In this document: positions 22,955 through 31,416 of the stretch, piece by piece
How the letters are laid out: every line of letters begins with the position of its first letter
Position numbering within the stretch: the stretch's first letter is position 1
Assembly (NCBI GenBank): GCA_045658985.1
Contig: JAZOWC010000058.1
Coordinates: 1-33,273 of the forward strand
Length of the DNA: 33,273 nucleotides
Origin: RGIG3513 sp045658985
GTDB taxonomy: Bacteria; Bacillota; Clostridia; Oscillospirales; Butyricicoccaceae
Direction: 5' to 3'
Notes under the pieces: generated by a model
Seen by the model: the letters and a program-made list of their open reading frames with translations, nothing else
Told to the model about the DNA's origin: nothing
The model's database searches: none
Made by a program: the position numbers and the translations under genes

Positions 22955-24022
22955 TTATTCGATGATTATGCCTGCGGTGTTGAGGATAAAGCCGCCGTCC
23001 ATATAGAGCTTTTTGAGGCTGCGCTCGAGGCGGGTGTTTTCGGGCAGGGTGTGGTAGCCGTCGTGGGTCTGGGGGAACACGAAGCCGAACACGTCCATAC
23101 CGTCGGTTTTGACCGGCCAGCGGACAAAGCTTGAGCCGAAGGTGCCGATGTGTGAGTCTTTGCCCAGAATCTCACCAAGCTGAGGATTGAGTAGCCAGCT
23201 GTAACAGCCCACGGCCTTGATATCGTACTCAGGGAAGCACTCTTTGGCCTTTTGGCGGGCGGCTTTGACCGAGGAGCGGATGCTCTCGCGGGTGAGGCGG
23301 GCGCCTTTTGGGATATGCAGGGACAGCATATCGTCACCCGGTTTGATGTATACCTCCCACTCGGTCTTGCGCAGGCTGACATATTGAGGAGACACGAGGC
23401 CGTCTTTGGCCAGATGTCCCCGATACTCGTCCTTCGTCTCGCAGAAATCGGCCTCAAAGCTGCCCTCGGTGTCAAGGCAGCCTGCGGCGCCCAGCATATT
23501 TCCGCTGCGGTGGAATGTGCCTGCGGTCATCATAACCTCATATCTGCCCGTACAGCAATGGCGGAGCACCAGCGCGGGGCGGCTGTGGGTGCAGACCTCC
23601 ACTCTGAAGATGCCGCCCTGAAAAAGCATACACTTGAAATACTTGCTCAGCCAGTCAAAATAGCGGCGGTCGAGGCCCACCCTGCCTGTACGTCTCTCCA
23701 CTGCCGAAATACAGCTGTCTATCTGACCCAGATCCATAATGTCGCTGAGTCCCCGTTTTTGGTACAGCGCCACCATATTCTCCACGTTGGGAAGCAGTAC
23801 GAACAGGGGCAGCATATCCATAAGCAGGCTGCCGTCGCTCTCGGGCAGGTCAATATCACAGCAGGTGCTTATATCGCGGCGGGAGTATTCTTCTGCCCGG
23901 TTTTTTGCCAACTCAAGCTTGTCGGGATCATTGTCAAGCAGGCAGGCAGCCTGATAGACGGCATCGTAATTAACCTTGAAAAGACCGTATTTTTCCTGCA
24001 GGGAGAGGAGGAGGTTTTTCAT
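22955..24022 (-). CDS. GNAT-like acyltransferase domain protein (NAT_N/GNAT_C type)
   Basis: A protein of 355 residues. The second half has the pattern of the GNAT-like C-terminal domain: LSLHIPKGARLTRESI, then KECFPEYDIKAVGCYSWLLNPQL and a late LPENTRLERSLKKLYMDGG. The first half is helical, as in the N-acyltransferase N-terminal domain that accompanies it. It probably moves an acyl group from CoA to an unknown acceptor. It starts 5 bp after the PHP gene stop, with AAAGGA upstream, in the operon of the GTPase-nuclease fusion. The family call rests on remembered sequence patterns and is moderately sure. Confidence 0.65.
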   Translation of the reverse strand: MKNLLLSLQEKYGLFKVNYDAVYQAACLLDNDPDKLELAKNRAEEYSRRDISTCCDIDLPESDGSLLMDMLPLFVLLPNVENMVALYQKRGLSDIMDLGQIDSCISAVERRTGRVGLDRRYFDWLSKYFKCMLFQGGIFRVEVCTHSRPALVLRHCCTGRYEVMMTAGTFHRSGNMLGAAGCLDTEGSFEADFCETKDEYRGHLAKDGLVSPQYVSLRKTEWEVYIKPGDDMLSLHIPKGARLTRESIRSSVKAARQKAKECFPEYDIKAVGCYSWLLNPQLGEILGKDSHIGTFGSSFVRWPVKTDGMDVFGFVFPQTHDGYHTLPENTRLERSLKKLYMDGGFILNTAGIIIE

Positions 24023-24027
24023 GATTT

Positions 24028-24843
24028 TCAGATCCTTTCCGCCCTGAAGCCGTCATCGGTGAGAATGTATATCTCCTTAAATCCGTGGGCGCGAAGATAC
24101 TCATAGGACTCCTCATAGTGGCAGTCAAGATACCTGCGGTCGTGGCAGTCGGAGGTGACCAGTGCGCCAAAACCGAGAGCTTTGAACTCGTCAACAATGA
24201 AAGGTGCGGGATAGGGTGTGGTGCGGTTGCCGCGGGCAATGGCGCCCGTGTTGACCTCGAAGAAGGGGATCTTTCCGTGGAGTGCGTGGAGTGCCTCCAA
24301 GGCGGCTGTGCGGTATTCTTTGGAGTCCTCGTCGAAGAACTTGATTTTTTCGCAATGCTTTGTCAGCAGGTCAAAGTGGCCGATGATGTCAAACTTGCCA
24401 AACTCGGGCAGGCGGGCAAGCTCGCTGTAAAAGTGCTTGGCATAGGCCATACCGTCGCCGCCGAAGTGGGTGTCAATAACATCCTGCACCACCTGAGAGG
24501 TGCGGTCCATAGGCACTATCTGACCGTTAAACTTGAAAAAATGCACCGTGCCGATGACGTAGTCGTAGTTATCCAGATCGATGCCCGAATACATATCGAA
24601 CTCCACGCCGCAGAATATTTTGAGGCGGTCGCGGTATTCTTCTTTGAGGGAGTTTATGCAGTCGCGGTAGTTTTCTTTTCCGTCGGGAGACATACCGCAG
24701 CGGGGCGGCACGTACATAGAGGAGTGGCCCGAAAATCCGATGGAGTCAAAGCCTTTTTCGATGGCGGTCTCCACCATCTCACGGGGGGTGTCTTTGCCGT
24801 CGCAGAACACCGAATGGGTATGAAGATTCTGTCTGTAGATCAT
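24028..24843 (-). CDS. PHP domain histidinol-phosphatase-like protein
   Basis: A predicted metal phosphoesterase of 271 residues. PHP motifs are NLHTHSVFCDG at the N-terminus, GFSGHSSM, GVEFDMY, IGTVHFF, IIGHFDLLTK, FEVNTGAI and TSDCHD near the C-terminus, which is the full set for a HisJ-type histidinol phosphatase. No his genes are near, so the real substrate is open. The ATG lies one base after the stop of the GTPase-nuclease gene, indicating translational coupling. It is distinct from the PHP protein encoded at 18874. Confidence 0.9.
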   Translation of the reverse strand: MIYRQNLHTHSVFCDGKDTPREMVETAIEKGFDSIGFSGHSSMYVPPRCGMSPDGKENYRDCINSLKEEYRDRLKIFCGVEFDMYSGIDLDNYDYVIGTVHFFKFNGQIVPMDRTSQVVQDVIDTHFGGDGMAYAKHFYSELARLPEFGKFDIIGHFDLLTKHCEKIKFFDEDSKEYRTAALEALHALHGKIPFFEVNTGAIARGNRTTPYPAPFIVDEFKALGFGALVTSDCHDRRYLDCHYEESYEYLRAHGFKEIYILTDDGFRAERI

Positions 24844-24844
24844 A

Positions 24845-27484
24845 TCAGTACTCTCCTTTTGGGAAATCTATAAGTTCGCCAAGTCTGACGCCTGCGTTTT
24901 TGTTGTTGTGGCGGGCTATAAGCTCACCGATCTGCACCGAGCAGGCCGCCACCTCGGCACGGAAGGCCTCCGCAGACAGACGCAGAGCGCCGTGCCCCAG
25001 AATAATCACCTGCTCAAGGTTATCCGAGGTGGCCACACGCACACGGTTGTGTTTGCCCAGCTCGAGGGTGGCCCGCTCGATGTAGGTATCGGCGGTCTCG
25101 GCTTCCTTGGTGTAGACCACGTGGATATTGTTGCGTTTGTGCACAGAGCCGGGGTTGCCCTTGACCTTGTAGGCGTCAAAGACCAGTATCACCGTGCATT
25201 TTTTGAAACCCTGATAGTTCATCAGGATCTCCTCAAGACTGTCTCTCGCGGCGGCGATATTATCCTGAGCCAGTTTTTTGAGTTCGTCCCATGCAAAGAT
25301 TATATTATATCCGTCCACAAGCAGGTATTCGGGCTGTTTGGGAGGCGTTGCGGCATAATTGGTGCGGTAGTTGTCGCTGAGATCGTACCTGGCAGGCTTG
25401 GGGTGCGGGGTAAAGGCGCGGCGCTCGATCTTGCCGTAGGTGCGCTCAAAAATAGCCTGAAGCTCCTCGTCATTGTCAAAGGAGAGATTCCCTCCCCCGC
25501 GGCTGCTGCCCCCTCGGGTGACTGCGGCGGTTTGGGCGGCAGGCTCTCTGAGCACCGATTCTATATGCATAAACCTCGGCACGTCCCTCCATTTGACGAT
25601 AAAGCCCGAGCCGTGATCGCAGAACACCGAATCGGCGGGATTGTCCGGGTCGTTTTCGGGAGAATATCCGCAGGCGGCGATGACTTCCTGTGCGTTGTGA
25701 CATTCTTCATAGCCGCGGTAGCTGAGGCTGAGTGTGCCCATTCCGCGGGTGTAGGCCGACAGCTCCTCACGGTAATCCTGCAGACCTGCCACGGGGGCAT
25801 AGCCTGACAGGGTGGCGGTGTCGCCCGAGGTTTCTGGCTCAAAGACTGTTCCGCCCGAGGTCTGTATATCGTTCATTGCTCTGCCAACGCAGTTGAGGGG
25901 CAGGGTAATGACAAAATCATAAAAAGGCTCCAAAAGCACACTCCGGGCCTGCATCAGACCCTGACGTACGGCGCGGTAGGTGGCCTGCCTGAAGTCGCCG
26001 CCCTCGGTGTGCTTGTTATGGGCACGGCCTGCGGCCAGGGTGATACGCACATCGGTGAGGGGCGAGCCTGTGAGCACGCCTGCGTGCTGTTTTTCCAGCA
26101 GGTGGGTGAATATCAGCCGCTGCCAGTTGAGGTCAAGCCTGTCGGTGGAGCAGCTCGAGCGGATAACGATGCCGCTTCCCCGCTCGCCGCCCTCGATGAT
26201 GAGATGTACCTCGGCATAGTGGCGCAGGGGCTCAAAATGCCCCACGCCCTCGACTTTGCCCACAATAGTCTCCTTGTAGACTATATTGCCCGTGTCAAAT
26301 GCGGCCTCCACGCCGAATCGGTCGCGGAGGGTACGGGTAAGCACCTCAAGCTGCACCTTGCCCATAATACGCAGGTGAATCTCACGCAGGTGCTCTATCC
26401 ACATGACCCGCAGCTGTGGGTCTTCTTCTTCAAGCTGGCGGACAAGAGGCAGCACGGTGACGGGTGACACGCTTTCGGGAAGGATGAGACGGTAGTTGAG
26501 CACCGGCTCGATGAGGGCATCGGGCGAATTGCTCTCACATCCCAGTCCCTGACCGGGATAGGTGGCAGTCAGTCCGGTAACGGCCACTATCTCCCCCACC
26601 CCAACTGTGTCGGCAGGCACGAATCTCTCGCCCGAATAGAGCCTGAGCATATCGGCCTTCTGCTCCACCGTCTCGCCGTTTTTGGCTGTGAGGCTGAGGA
26701 GGGTTTTGGCCCGCAGCTCGCCGCCCGTGATTCTGAGCCAGCTGAGGCGCTCGCCCTTTTGGTCGCGGGAGATCTTGAACACACGCGCACCGAAGCGGCT
26801 CTCCAAAGCCGCCTCGGGAGCATAGAGCGCAAGTCCATCTATAAAGCTGTCAACGCCCTCAAGCTTGAGTGCCGAGCCGAAATAGCAGGCAAACAGCTTG
26901 CGGGCGGCAATCAGTCGGCGCAGAGTGCCATCCGACAGTTCCCCCGAAAGCAAAAACTCCTCGAGAGCGCTCTCATCGCAGACGGCAGCCGCCTCGTCGC
27001 GCACCGCAGGCGGAGCGGTAAAGTCCACGCACCCCTCGCCCAGCAGAGCGCGCAGAGACTCCATGGCGCTGTCGCGGTCTGCGTTGGGCAGGTCGGTCTT
27101 GTTGACGAATATAAACGTGGGAACGTTGTATTTTTGGAGCAGGCGGCAGATGGTGCGGGTGTGCCCCTGCACGCCGTCGGTGGCGCTGATGACCAGAACG
27201 GCGCAGTCAAGCACGCTGAGAGTGCGTTCGGTCTCAGCGGAAAAATCCACGTGCCCGGGGGTGTCCAGCAGGATTATCTGTCTGCCGGCTCTCTGCATAC
27301 GGGCGGTCTTGGAGAATATTGTGATACCCCGCTCTTTTTCCATACTGTCGGTGTCGAGAAAGGTATTTTTGTGGTCTACCCTGCCCATTTTTCGCAGACT
27401 GCCGCAGGTATATAACATAGCCTCGCTGAGGGTGGTTTTGCCTGCGTCTACGTGAGCCAGGATTCCGATAACTGTTTTGTCCAT
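24845..27484 (-). CDS. TetM/EF-G-like ribosome-associated GTPase fused to a NYN (YacP/Rae1-like) nuclease domain
   Basis: A cytoplasmic protein of 879 residues. Residues 1 to about 650 follow the layout of the TetM/TetO ribosomal protection family: G1 AHVDAGKTT (10-18), RGIT, G3 DTPGHVDF (74-81), G4 NKTD (128-131), then EF-G-like domains II-V with GYAPVAGLQDYREELSAYTRG near the end. A charged, Gly/Ser-rich linker follows. Residues 719 to about 865 form a NYN/PIN-like domain: LLVDGYNII, VFDAY, AETADTYIE and VATSDNLEQ, the acidic metal-site pattern of YacP/Rae1. Rae1 is an endoribonuclease that cuts mRNA in the ribosomal A site, so fusion to an A-site GTPase suggests ribosome-directed cleavage (inference). 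The start is ATG at 27484 with CGGAGA; a longer in-frame extension has no such site. Confidence 0.88.
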   Translation of the reverse strand: MDKTVIGILAHVDAGKTTLSEAMLYTCGSLRKMGRVDHKNTFLDTDSMEKERGITIFSKTARMQRAGRQIILLDTPGHVDFSAETERTLSVLDCAVLVISATDGVQGHTRTICRLLQKYNVPTFIFVNKTDLPNADRDSAMESLRALLGEGCVDFTAPPAVRDEAAAVCDESALEEFLLSGELSDGTLRRLIAARKLFACYFGSALKLEGVDSFIDGLALYAPEAALESRFGARVFKISRDQKGERLSWLRITGGELRAKTLLSLTAKNGETVEQKADMLRLYSGERFVPADTVGVGEIVAVTGLTATYPGQGLGCESNSPDALIEPVLNYRLILPESVSPVTVLPLVRQLEEEDPQLRVMWIEHLREIHLRIMGKVQLEVLTRTLRDRFGVEAAFDTGNIVYKETIVGKVEGVGHFEPLRHYAEVHLIIEGGERGSGIVIRSSCSTDRLDLNWQRLIFTHLLEKQHAGVLTGSPLTDVRITLAAGRAHNKHTEGGDFRQATYRAVRQGLMQARSVLLEPFYDFVITLPLNCVGRAMNDIQTSGGTVFEPETSGDTATLSGYAPVAGLQDYREELSAYTRGMGTLSLSYRGYEECHNAQEVIAACGYSPENDPDNPADSVFCDHGSGFIVKWRDVPRFMHIESVLREPAAQTAAVTRGGSSRGGGNLSFDNDEELQAIFERTYGKIERRAFTPHPKPARYDLSDNYRTNYAATPPKQPEYLLVDGYNIIFAWDELKKLAQDNIAAARDSLEEILMNYQGFKKCTVILVFDAYKVKGNPGSVHKRNNIHVVYTKEAETADTYIERATLELGKHNRVRVATSDNLEQVIILGHGALRLSAEAFRAEVAACSVQIGELIARHNNKNAGVRLGELIDFPKGEY

Positions 27485-27515
27485 ACTGTCTCCGTTTTGG
27501 TTGCTTGTCAAATAT

Positions 27516-27544
27516 ATAATACCACGCAAATGCCGCATACGCAA
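27516..27544 (-). promoter_or_regulatory. Promoter of the GTPase-nuclease operon
   Basis: On the minus strand TTGCGT (27539-27544) and TATTAT (27516-27521) have 17-bp spacing. Confidence 0.6.
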
Positions 27545-27556
27545 CCGTATAAACTG

Positions 27557-27586
27557 TTGCACTTTTGCTCTGTGCCGTGTTAAAAT
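27557..27586 (+). promoter_or_regulatory. Promoter of the xth-nahK-galE operon
   Basis: TTGCAC (27557-27562) and TAAAAT (27581-27586) have 18-bp spacing. It is divergent from the GTPase-nuclease promoter, with the two -35 boxes only 12 bp apart. Confidence 0.65.
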
Positions 27587-27608
27587 ATAAAAAGGACGGT
27601 GAAAGTGT

Positions 27609-28361
27609 ATGAAACTTATTTCGTGGAACGTAAACGGATTCAGAGCCTGCCTCGGCAAAGGCTTTGGAGAGTTTTTTGATAGTGTGGATGCGGATTTTTT
27701 CTGTCTGCAGGAGACCAAGATGCAAGAAGGTCAGGCCGATTTTAAGCCTGCGGGGTATTTTGACTACTGGTACAGCGCCGAAAAGAAGGGATACTCGGGC
27801 ACGGCAATCTTTGCCAAGCGCGAGCCGCTGAGCGTGCGCTACGGGTTAGGGCTGGAGGAGCACGACCACGAGGGCAGAGCCATCACTCTGGAGTACGAGG
27901 ATTTTTATCTGGTGTGCGTATACACACCCAATGCCCAGAGGGAGCTTGCGCGGCTTGACTACCGCATGACTTGGGAGGACGCCCTGCGCGGCTATCTCAA
28001 GGCGCTGGATGCCAAGAAACCCGTCATCTACTGCGGCGACCTGAACGTTGCACACGAGGAGATCGACCTGAAAAACCCCAAGTCCAACCGCCGCAGCGCA
28101 GGCTTCTCCGACGAGGAGAGGGCCAAGTTCGGTCAGCTGCTCCAAAGCGGATTCTGCGATACATTCCGCAGGCTGTACCCCGACAAGGTGGAGTACTCCT
28201 GGTGGAGCTATATGATGAAGGCGAGAGAGAAGAACATCGGCTGGCGTATAGACTATTTTGTGGTATCCGAGCGGCTTATGGACAAGGTGCGCGACAGCTT
28301 CATACTCACCGAAATTATGGAATCCGATCACTGCCCTGTCGGGCTGGATATAGATATATAA
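27609..28361 (+). CDS. xth: Exodeoxyribonuclease III / AP endonuclease
   Basis: A DNA repair nuclease of 250 residues, the normal length, that cuts at abasic sites. Motifs of the exonuclease-endonuclease-phosphatase fold are all present: KLISWNVNGFRA (Asn), CLQETK (metal-binding Glu), VYTPNA (Tyr), CGDLNVAH (Asp-Asn) and SDHCPV (catalytic Asp-His). It starts the rightward operon with nahK and galE, to which it has no obvious functional tie. AAAGGACGG lies upstream of the ATG. Confidence 0.96.
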   Translation: MKLISWNVNGFRACLGKGFGEFFDSVDADFFCLQETKMQEGQADFKPAGYFDYWYSAEKKGYSGTAIFAKREPLSVRYGLGLEEHDHEGRAITLEYEDFYLVCVYTPNAQRELARLDYRMTWEDALRGYLKALDAKKPVIYCGDLNVAHEEIDLKNPKSNRRSAGFSDEERAKFGQLLQSGFCDTFRRLYPDKVEYSWWSYMMKAREKNIGWRIDYFVVSERLMDKVRDSFILTEIMESDHCPVGLDIDI

Positions 28362-28379
28362 GCCACAGGAGGCTCTGAT

Positions 28380-29450
28380 ATGAGCGAGTTGTATCTGATT
28401 TCGACAGCCTTTGCTCTCAACGGGCAGGCCGTCATCTACGAGAGGTTCGGTGCGGGACACATCAACACCACCTATCGTGTTACCACCGACACCGGCAAAA
28501 AATACATACTGCAGAAGATCAACACCTCGGTATTCCGCGATCCCGACGGGCTTATGAACAATATTGTGGCAGTCACCGACCATATCGCAAAAAAAGTGTC
28601 CGACCCGAGGGGTGTCATGCGCATCATCGGCACCCACAGCGGCAAGACCTACCACACAACCCCCGACGGCGAAGTGTGGAGGATGGCCGACTATATCGAG
28701 GACTCACTGTGTCAGCTTCTGCCCGAGACCGAGGCGGATTTTTATGAAAGCGCGGTGGCTTTCGGCACGTTCCAGCAGCAGCTGCTGGATTTTCCCGCCG
28801 ATTCTCTCACCGAGTCAATACCCGATTTTCACAACACCCCCGACCGCTACCGCAAGTTCCGCGAGGTTCTGGAGCGCGATGCGCTGGGCAGAGCGGGCGG
28901 CGTGGAAAATGAGATCGAGTTTGTTCTGGCGCGGGAGGAGGAGGCATCGACCATCACCCGACTTTTGCAGAGCGGGCAGCTGCCCCTGCGGGTCACCCAC
29001 AACGATACCAAGCTGAACAACGTAATGCTGGACAAAAACACCCGCAAGGCGCTGTGTGTCATCGATCTTGACACGGTAATGCCCGGCTCGGCGCTCTTTG
29101 ACTACGGCGATTCCATCCGTTCGGGCGCCATCTCGGGCGACGAGGACGAGCGGGATCTGACTAAAATAGAGCTGCGGCTGGATATGTTCAGAGCCTATAC
29201 CGACGGTTTTCTCACCGCCTGCAAGGGGCTCACCCCTCTGGAGAAGGAGCTTATGCCTCTGGGCGCCAAGACTATGACTCTGGAGTGCGGACTGAGATTC
29301 CTCACCGACTATCTGGACGGTGACAGGTATTTCGGAATCCAGCGCCCCGGTCACAATCTCGACCGCTGCCGCACCCAACTGAAGCTTGTTGCCGATATGG
29401 AGAGCAAGTGGCAGCAGATGCAGGATATCGTAAGGGAGCTTGACAGATGA
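28380..29450 (+). CDS. nahK: N-acetylhexosamine 1-kinase (NahK family)
   Basis: A sugar kinase of 356 residues that phosphorylates GlcNAc or GalNAc at C1. It closely follows the Bifidobacterium enzyme along its length: GAGHINTTYRVTTDTGKKYI, QKINTSVF, PLRVTHNDTKLNNV with catalytic Asp209 and metal-binding DLD (229-231) in IDLDTVMPGSALFDYGDSIR, then TMECG-like TLECGLRFLTDYL. It has an AGGAGG site and a stop that overlaps the galE start (ATGA). In bifidobacteria this kinase works in the lacto-N-biose/galacto-N-biose pathway with GalE; here the phosphorylase and uridylyltransferase are not in the window. Confidence 0.9.
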   Translation: MSELYLISTAFALNGQAVIYERFGAGHINTTYRVTTDTGKKYILQKINTSVFRDPDGLMNNIVAVTDHIAKKVSDPRGVMRIIGTHSGKTYHTTPDGEVWRMADYIEDSLCQLLPETEADFYESAVAFGTFQQQLLDFPADSLTESIPDFHNTPDRYRKFREVLERDALGRAGGVENEIEFVLAREEEASTITRLLQSGQLPLRVTHNDTKLNNVMLDKNTRKALCVIDLDTVMPGSALFDYGDSIRSGAISGDEDERDLTKIELRLDMFRAYTDGFLTACKGLTPLEKELMPLGAKTMTLECGLRFLTDYLDGDRYFGIQRPGHNLDRCRTQLKLVADMESKWQQMQDIVRELDR

Positions 29451-30463
29451 AGGTGCTGGTCACGGGCGGCGCGGGATATATAGGCAGCCACACCTGCGTG
29501 GAACTGATACAGGCAGGCCACACCCCTGTCGTGATAGACAATCTGTGCAACTCAAGCAAAACGAGCCTGCTGCGGGTGGCTGAGATCACGGGCAGGCAGG
29601 TTGAGTTCTACGAAGGCGACGTGCGCAGTGACGGGCTGCTTGCGCGGATATTCGGTGAGCACAGCATAGACTGCGTCATTCATTTTGCCGGCCTCAAGGC
29701 GGTGGGAGAATCTCTGCAGATGCCGCTGGAATACTACCGCAACAATCTCGAGTCCACCATGGCTCTGTGTGCCGCTATGGACAGAGCTGGGGTCAGACGG
29801 CTGGTATTCTCCTCCTCGGCTACCGTATATTCGGCGGATAACGAGATGCCCGTGAGCGAGAATGCCAAAACCGGCGGCTGCAGCAGTCCCTACGGACACA
29901 CAAAATACATGTGCGAGCAGATACTGCGGGATATCGCATCTGCCGACAGCCGTTGGAGCGTGGTGCTGCTGCGGTATTTCAATCCCGTGGGCGCGCATCC
30001 TTCTGCGCTCATAGGCGAGCATCCAAAGGGCATCCCCAACAATCTGATGCCCTATATCACCCAGACCGCCGTTGGCAGGCGTGAGTGCCTGAATATATTT
30101 GGTGACGACTACCCTACCCCCGACGGCACCGGTGTGCGCGACTACATCCACGTGGTCGATCTTGCCCGCGGACACGTGGCGGCGCTGGACTATATCTGCT
30201 CTCACAGCGGCGAGAGTGTGTTCAATCTGGGTACGGGCAGAGGCGTCAGCGTCAAAGAGATGGTTAATACGTTCGAGCAGACATGCGGCGTCAGCATCCC
30301 CTGCCGCATAACGCCGCGCAGGGCGGGTGATCCGGCTGTGTGCTACGCATCGGTGGAAAAAAGCCGCCGCGAGCTCGGCTGGGAGGCAAAGCTGACCCTC
30401 GCCGATATGTGCCGCGACAGCTACAACTGGCAAAAAAACAACCCCAACGGCTATGATGAATGA
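29447..30463 (+). CDS. galE: UDP-glucose 4-epimerase
   Basis: An NAD-dependent short-chain dehydrogenase-type epimerase of 338 residues, the normal GalE length. It shows GGAGYIGS for NAD binding, SSSATVY with the catalytic Ser/Thr, YGHTK with the catalytic Tyr-Lys, and RYFNPVGAHPS. It interconverts UDP-glucose and UDP-galactose, often also the N-acetyl forms. The ATG overlaps the nahK stop by 4 bp, so the two are translationally coupled and likely act in one amino sugar/galactose route. Confidence 0.96.
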   Translation: MKVLVTGGAGYIGSHTCVELIQAGHTPVVIDNLCNSSKTSLLRVAEITGRQVEFYEGDVRSDGLLARIFGEHSIDCVIHFAGLKAVGESLQMPLEYYRNNLESTMALCAAMDRAGVRRLVFSSSATVYSADNEMPVSENAKTGGCSSPYGHTKYMCEQILRDIASADSRWSVVLLRYFNPVGAHPSALIGEHPKGIPNNLMPYITQTAVGRRECLNIFGDDYPTPDGTGVRDYIHVVDLARGHVAALDYICSHSGESVFNLGTGRGVSVKEMVNTFEQTCGVSIPCRITPRRAGDPAVCYASVEKSRRELGWEAKLTLADMCRDSYNWQKNNPNGYDE

Positions 30464-30472
30464 TGATTATAC

Positions 30473-30504
30473 AAAAAAGCTTCGTCAAATGACGAAGCTT
30501 TTTT
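30473..30504. terminator. Bidirectional terminator between galE and the isomerase-like gene
   Basis: A perfect 14-bp stem (30473-30486 with 30491-30504) has an AAAT loop, an A-run on the left and a T-run on the right. Confidence 0.94.
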
Positions 30505-30517
30505 TGATATGCCGTTG

Positions 30518-31270
30518 TTATTTATCCTGCATCTTCTGCAGCCACAGGCAGGACGGCTGCGCCTCACGCACCTCGAGTGTGTAGGTGGCATCCGGGCAGA
30601 GGGCGGCGGCTCGTGCAAAAAACTCCCCCATATCCATACTGCCCTCAGCAAGCCTGCTGTGGGTATCGGCGCTGCCGTCATTGTTATGGACGTGAAAATG
30701 GGATATATATGGCGCGCAGATGTCCAGCCAGCGCCCGAGAGGAATATCCGAATAGGCGTTGACGTGGCCTATATCGAGACAGATGCGAAAGCGCGGATGG
30801 TCAACTCCCCTGACGATGTCCCGCAGCAGCTCGGGGGTCTGCTCAAAGACGTTCTCCACGCATATCACAAAACCCTCGGGGATAGCCTCCATGAACTCGC
30901 GCCAGAACTTAATGCCCTCGGAGACAAACCACTCAGGATAATACATCCGCTCGTAATAACCCGAGTGAAGCACGATCTTTTTTGCCCCGTAGAGGTCGGC
31001 AAGGCCGATTGCCTGCCCGAATCTCAACGCGGTCAGCTCACGGACTTTTGGGTCTATGGCGCACGGAAAAAGCTCGTTGAATGGCCCGTGGAGCACACAG
31101 TGGGGCACGCCCTGCAGCTTTTTGCTCACCGAGGCGTGGGTGCTCTCAAAATGCTCGTCCATGTTCCACGCGGTGCAGTATTCGGCTATCTCAAGACCAA
31201 ATCCGTGCTCCCGTGCCATCTCGCAGGCGTCGGGGGCAACGGTGGAAATATATATATTGTTCCTGTTCAT
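30518..31270 (-). CDS. Sugar phosphate isomerase/epimerase-like TIM barrel protein
   Basis: A predicted metal-dependent enzyme of 250 residues in the xylose isomerase-like/AP endonuclease 2 superfamily. Candidate metal ligands follow the family order: ICVENVFE (Glu), RICLDIGHVN (Asp and His), SHFHVHNNDG (His) and YTLEVRE (Glu). An early VLHGPFNEL His strand also fits. It has a GGAGG site and its own promoter, and converges on the galE operon. The substrate cannot be told; a sugar epimerase is more likely than a DNA endonuclease because no AP endonuclease-specific extensions are seen. Confidence 0.8.
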   Translation of the reverse strand: MNRNNIYISTVAPDACEMAREHGFGLEIAEYCTAWNMDEHFESTHASVSKKLQGVPHCVLHGPFNELFPCAIDPKVRELTALRFGQAIGLADLYGAKKIVLHSGYYERMYYPEWFVSEGIKFWREFMEAIPEGFVICVENVFEQTPELLRDIVRGVDHPRFRICLDIGHVNAYSDIPLGRWLDICAPYISHFHVHNNDGSADTHSRLAEGSMDMGEFFARAAALCPDATYTLEVREAQPSCLWLQKMQDK

Positions 31271-31303
31271 ATATCCTCCGTTTTTGCAGGCTCATATAAT
31301 ATA

Positions 31304-31331
31304 AATATACCATATACCCACCAAAATGCAA
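31304..31331 (-). promoter_or_regulatory. Promoter of the isomerase-like gene
   Basis: On the minus strand TTGCAT (31326-31331) and TATATT (31304-31309) have 16-bp spacing. Confidence 0.55.
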
Positions 31332-31353
31332 CACAAAGACGGCACACGGACAC

Positions 31354-31382
31354 TTGAAAACCCGCACGGCAGACTGTATAAT
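31354..31382 (+). promoter_or_regulatory. Promoter of the M20 peptidase gene
   Basis: TTGAAA (31354-31359) and a perfect TATAAT (31377-31382) have 17-bp spacing, divergent from the isomerase-like gene. Confidence 0.85.
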
Positions 31383-31416
31383 ATAGGTAATATTTATTTT
31401 TTGTGAGGTTAATACT

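Noticed and set aside
27485..27718. A 78-residue N-terminal extension of the GTPase-nuclease fusion
   Set aside because: It runs through the divergent promoters and into xth; the ATG at 27484 begins right at the GTPase domain.
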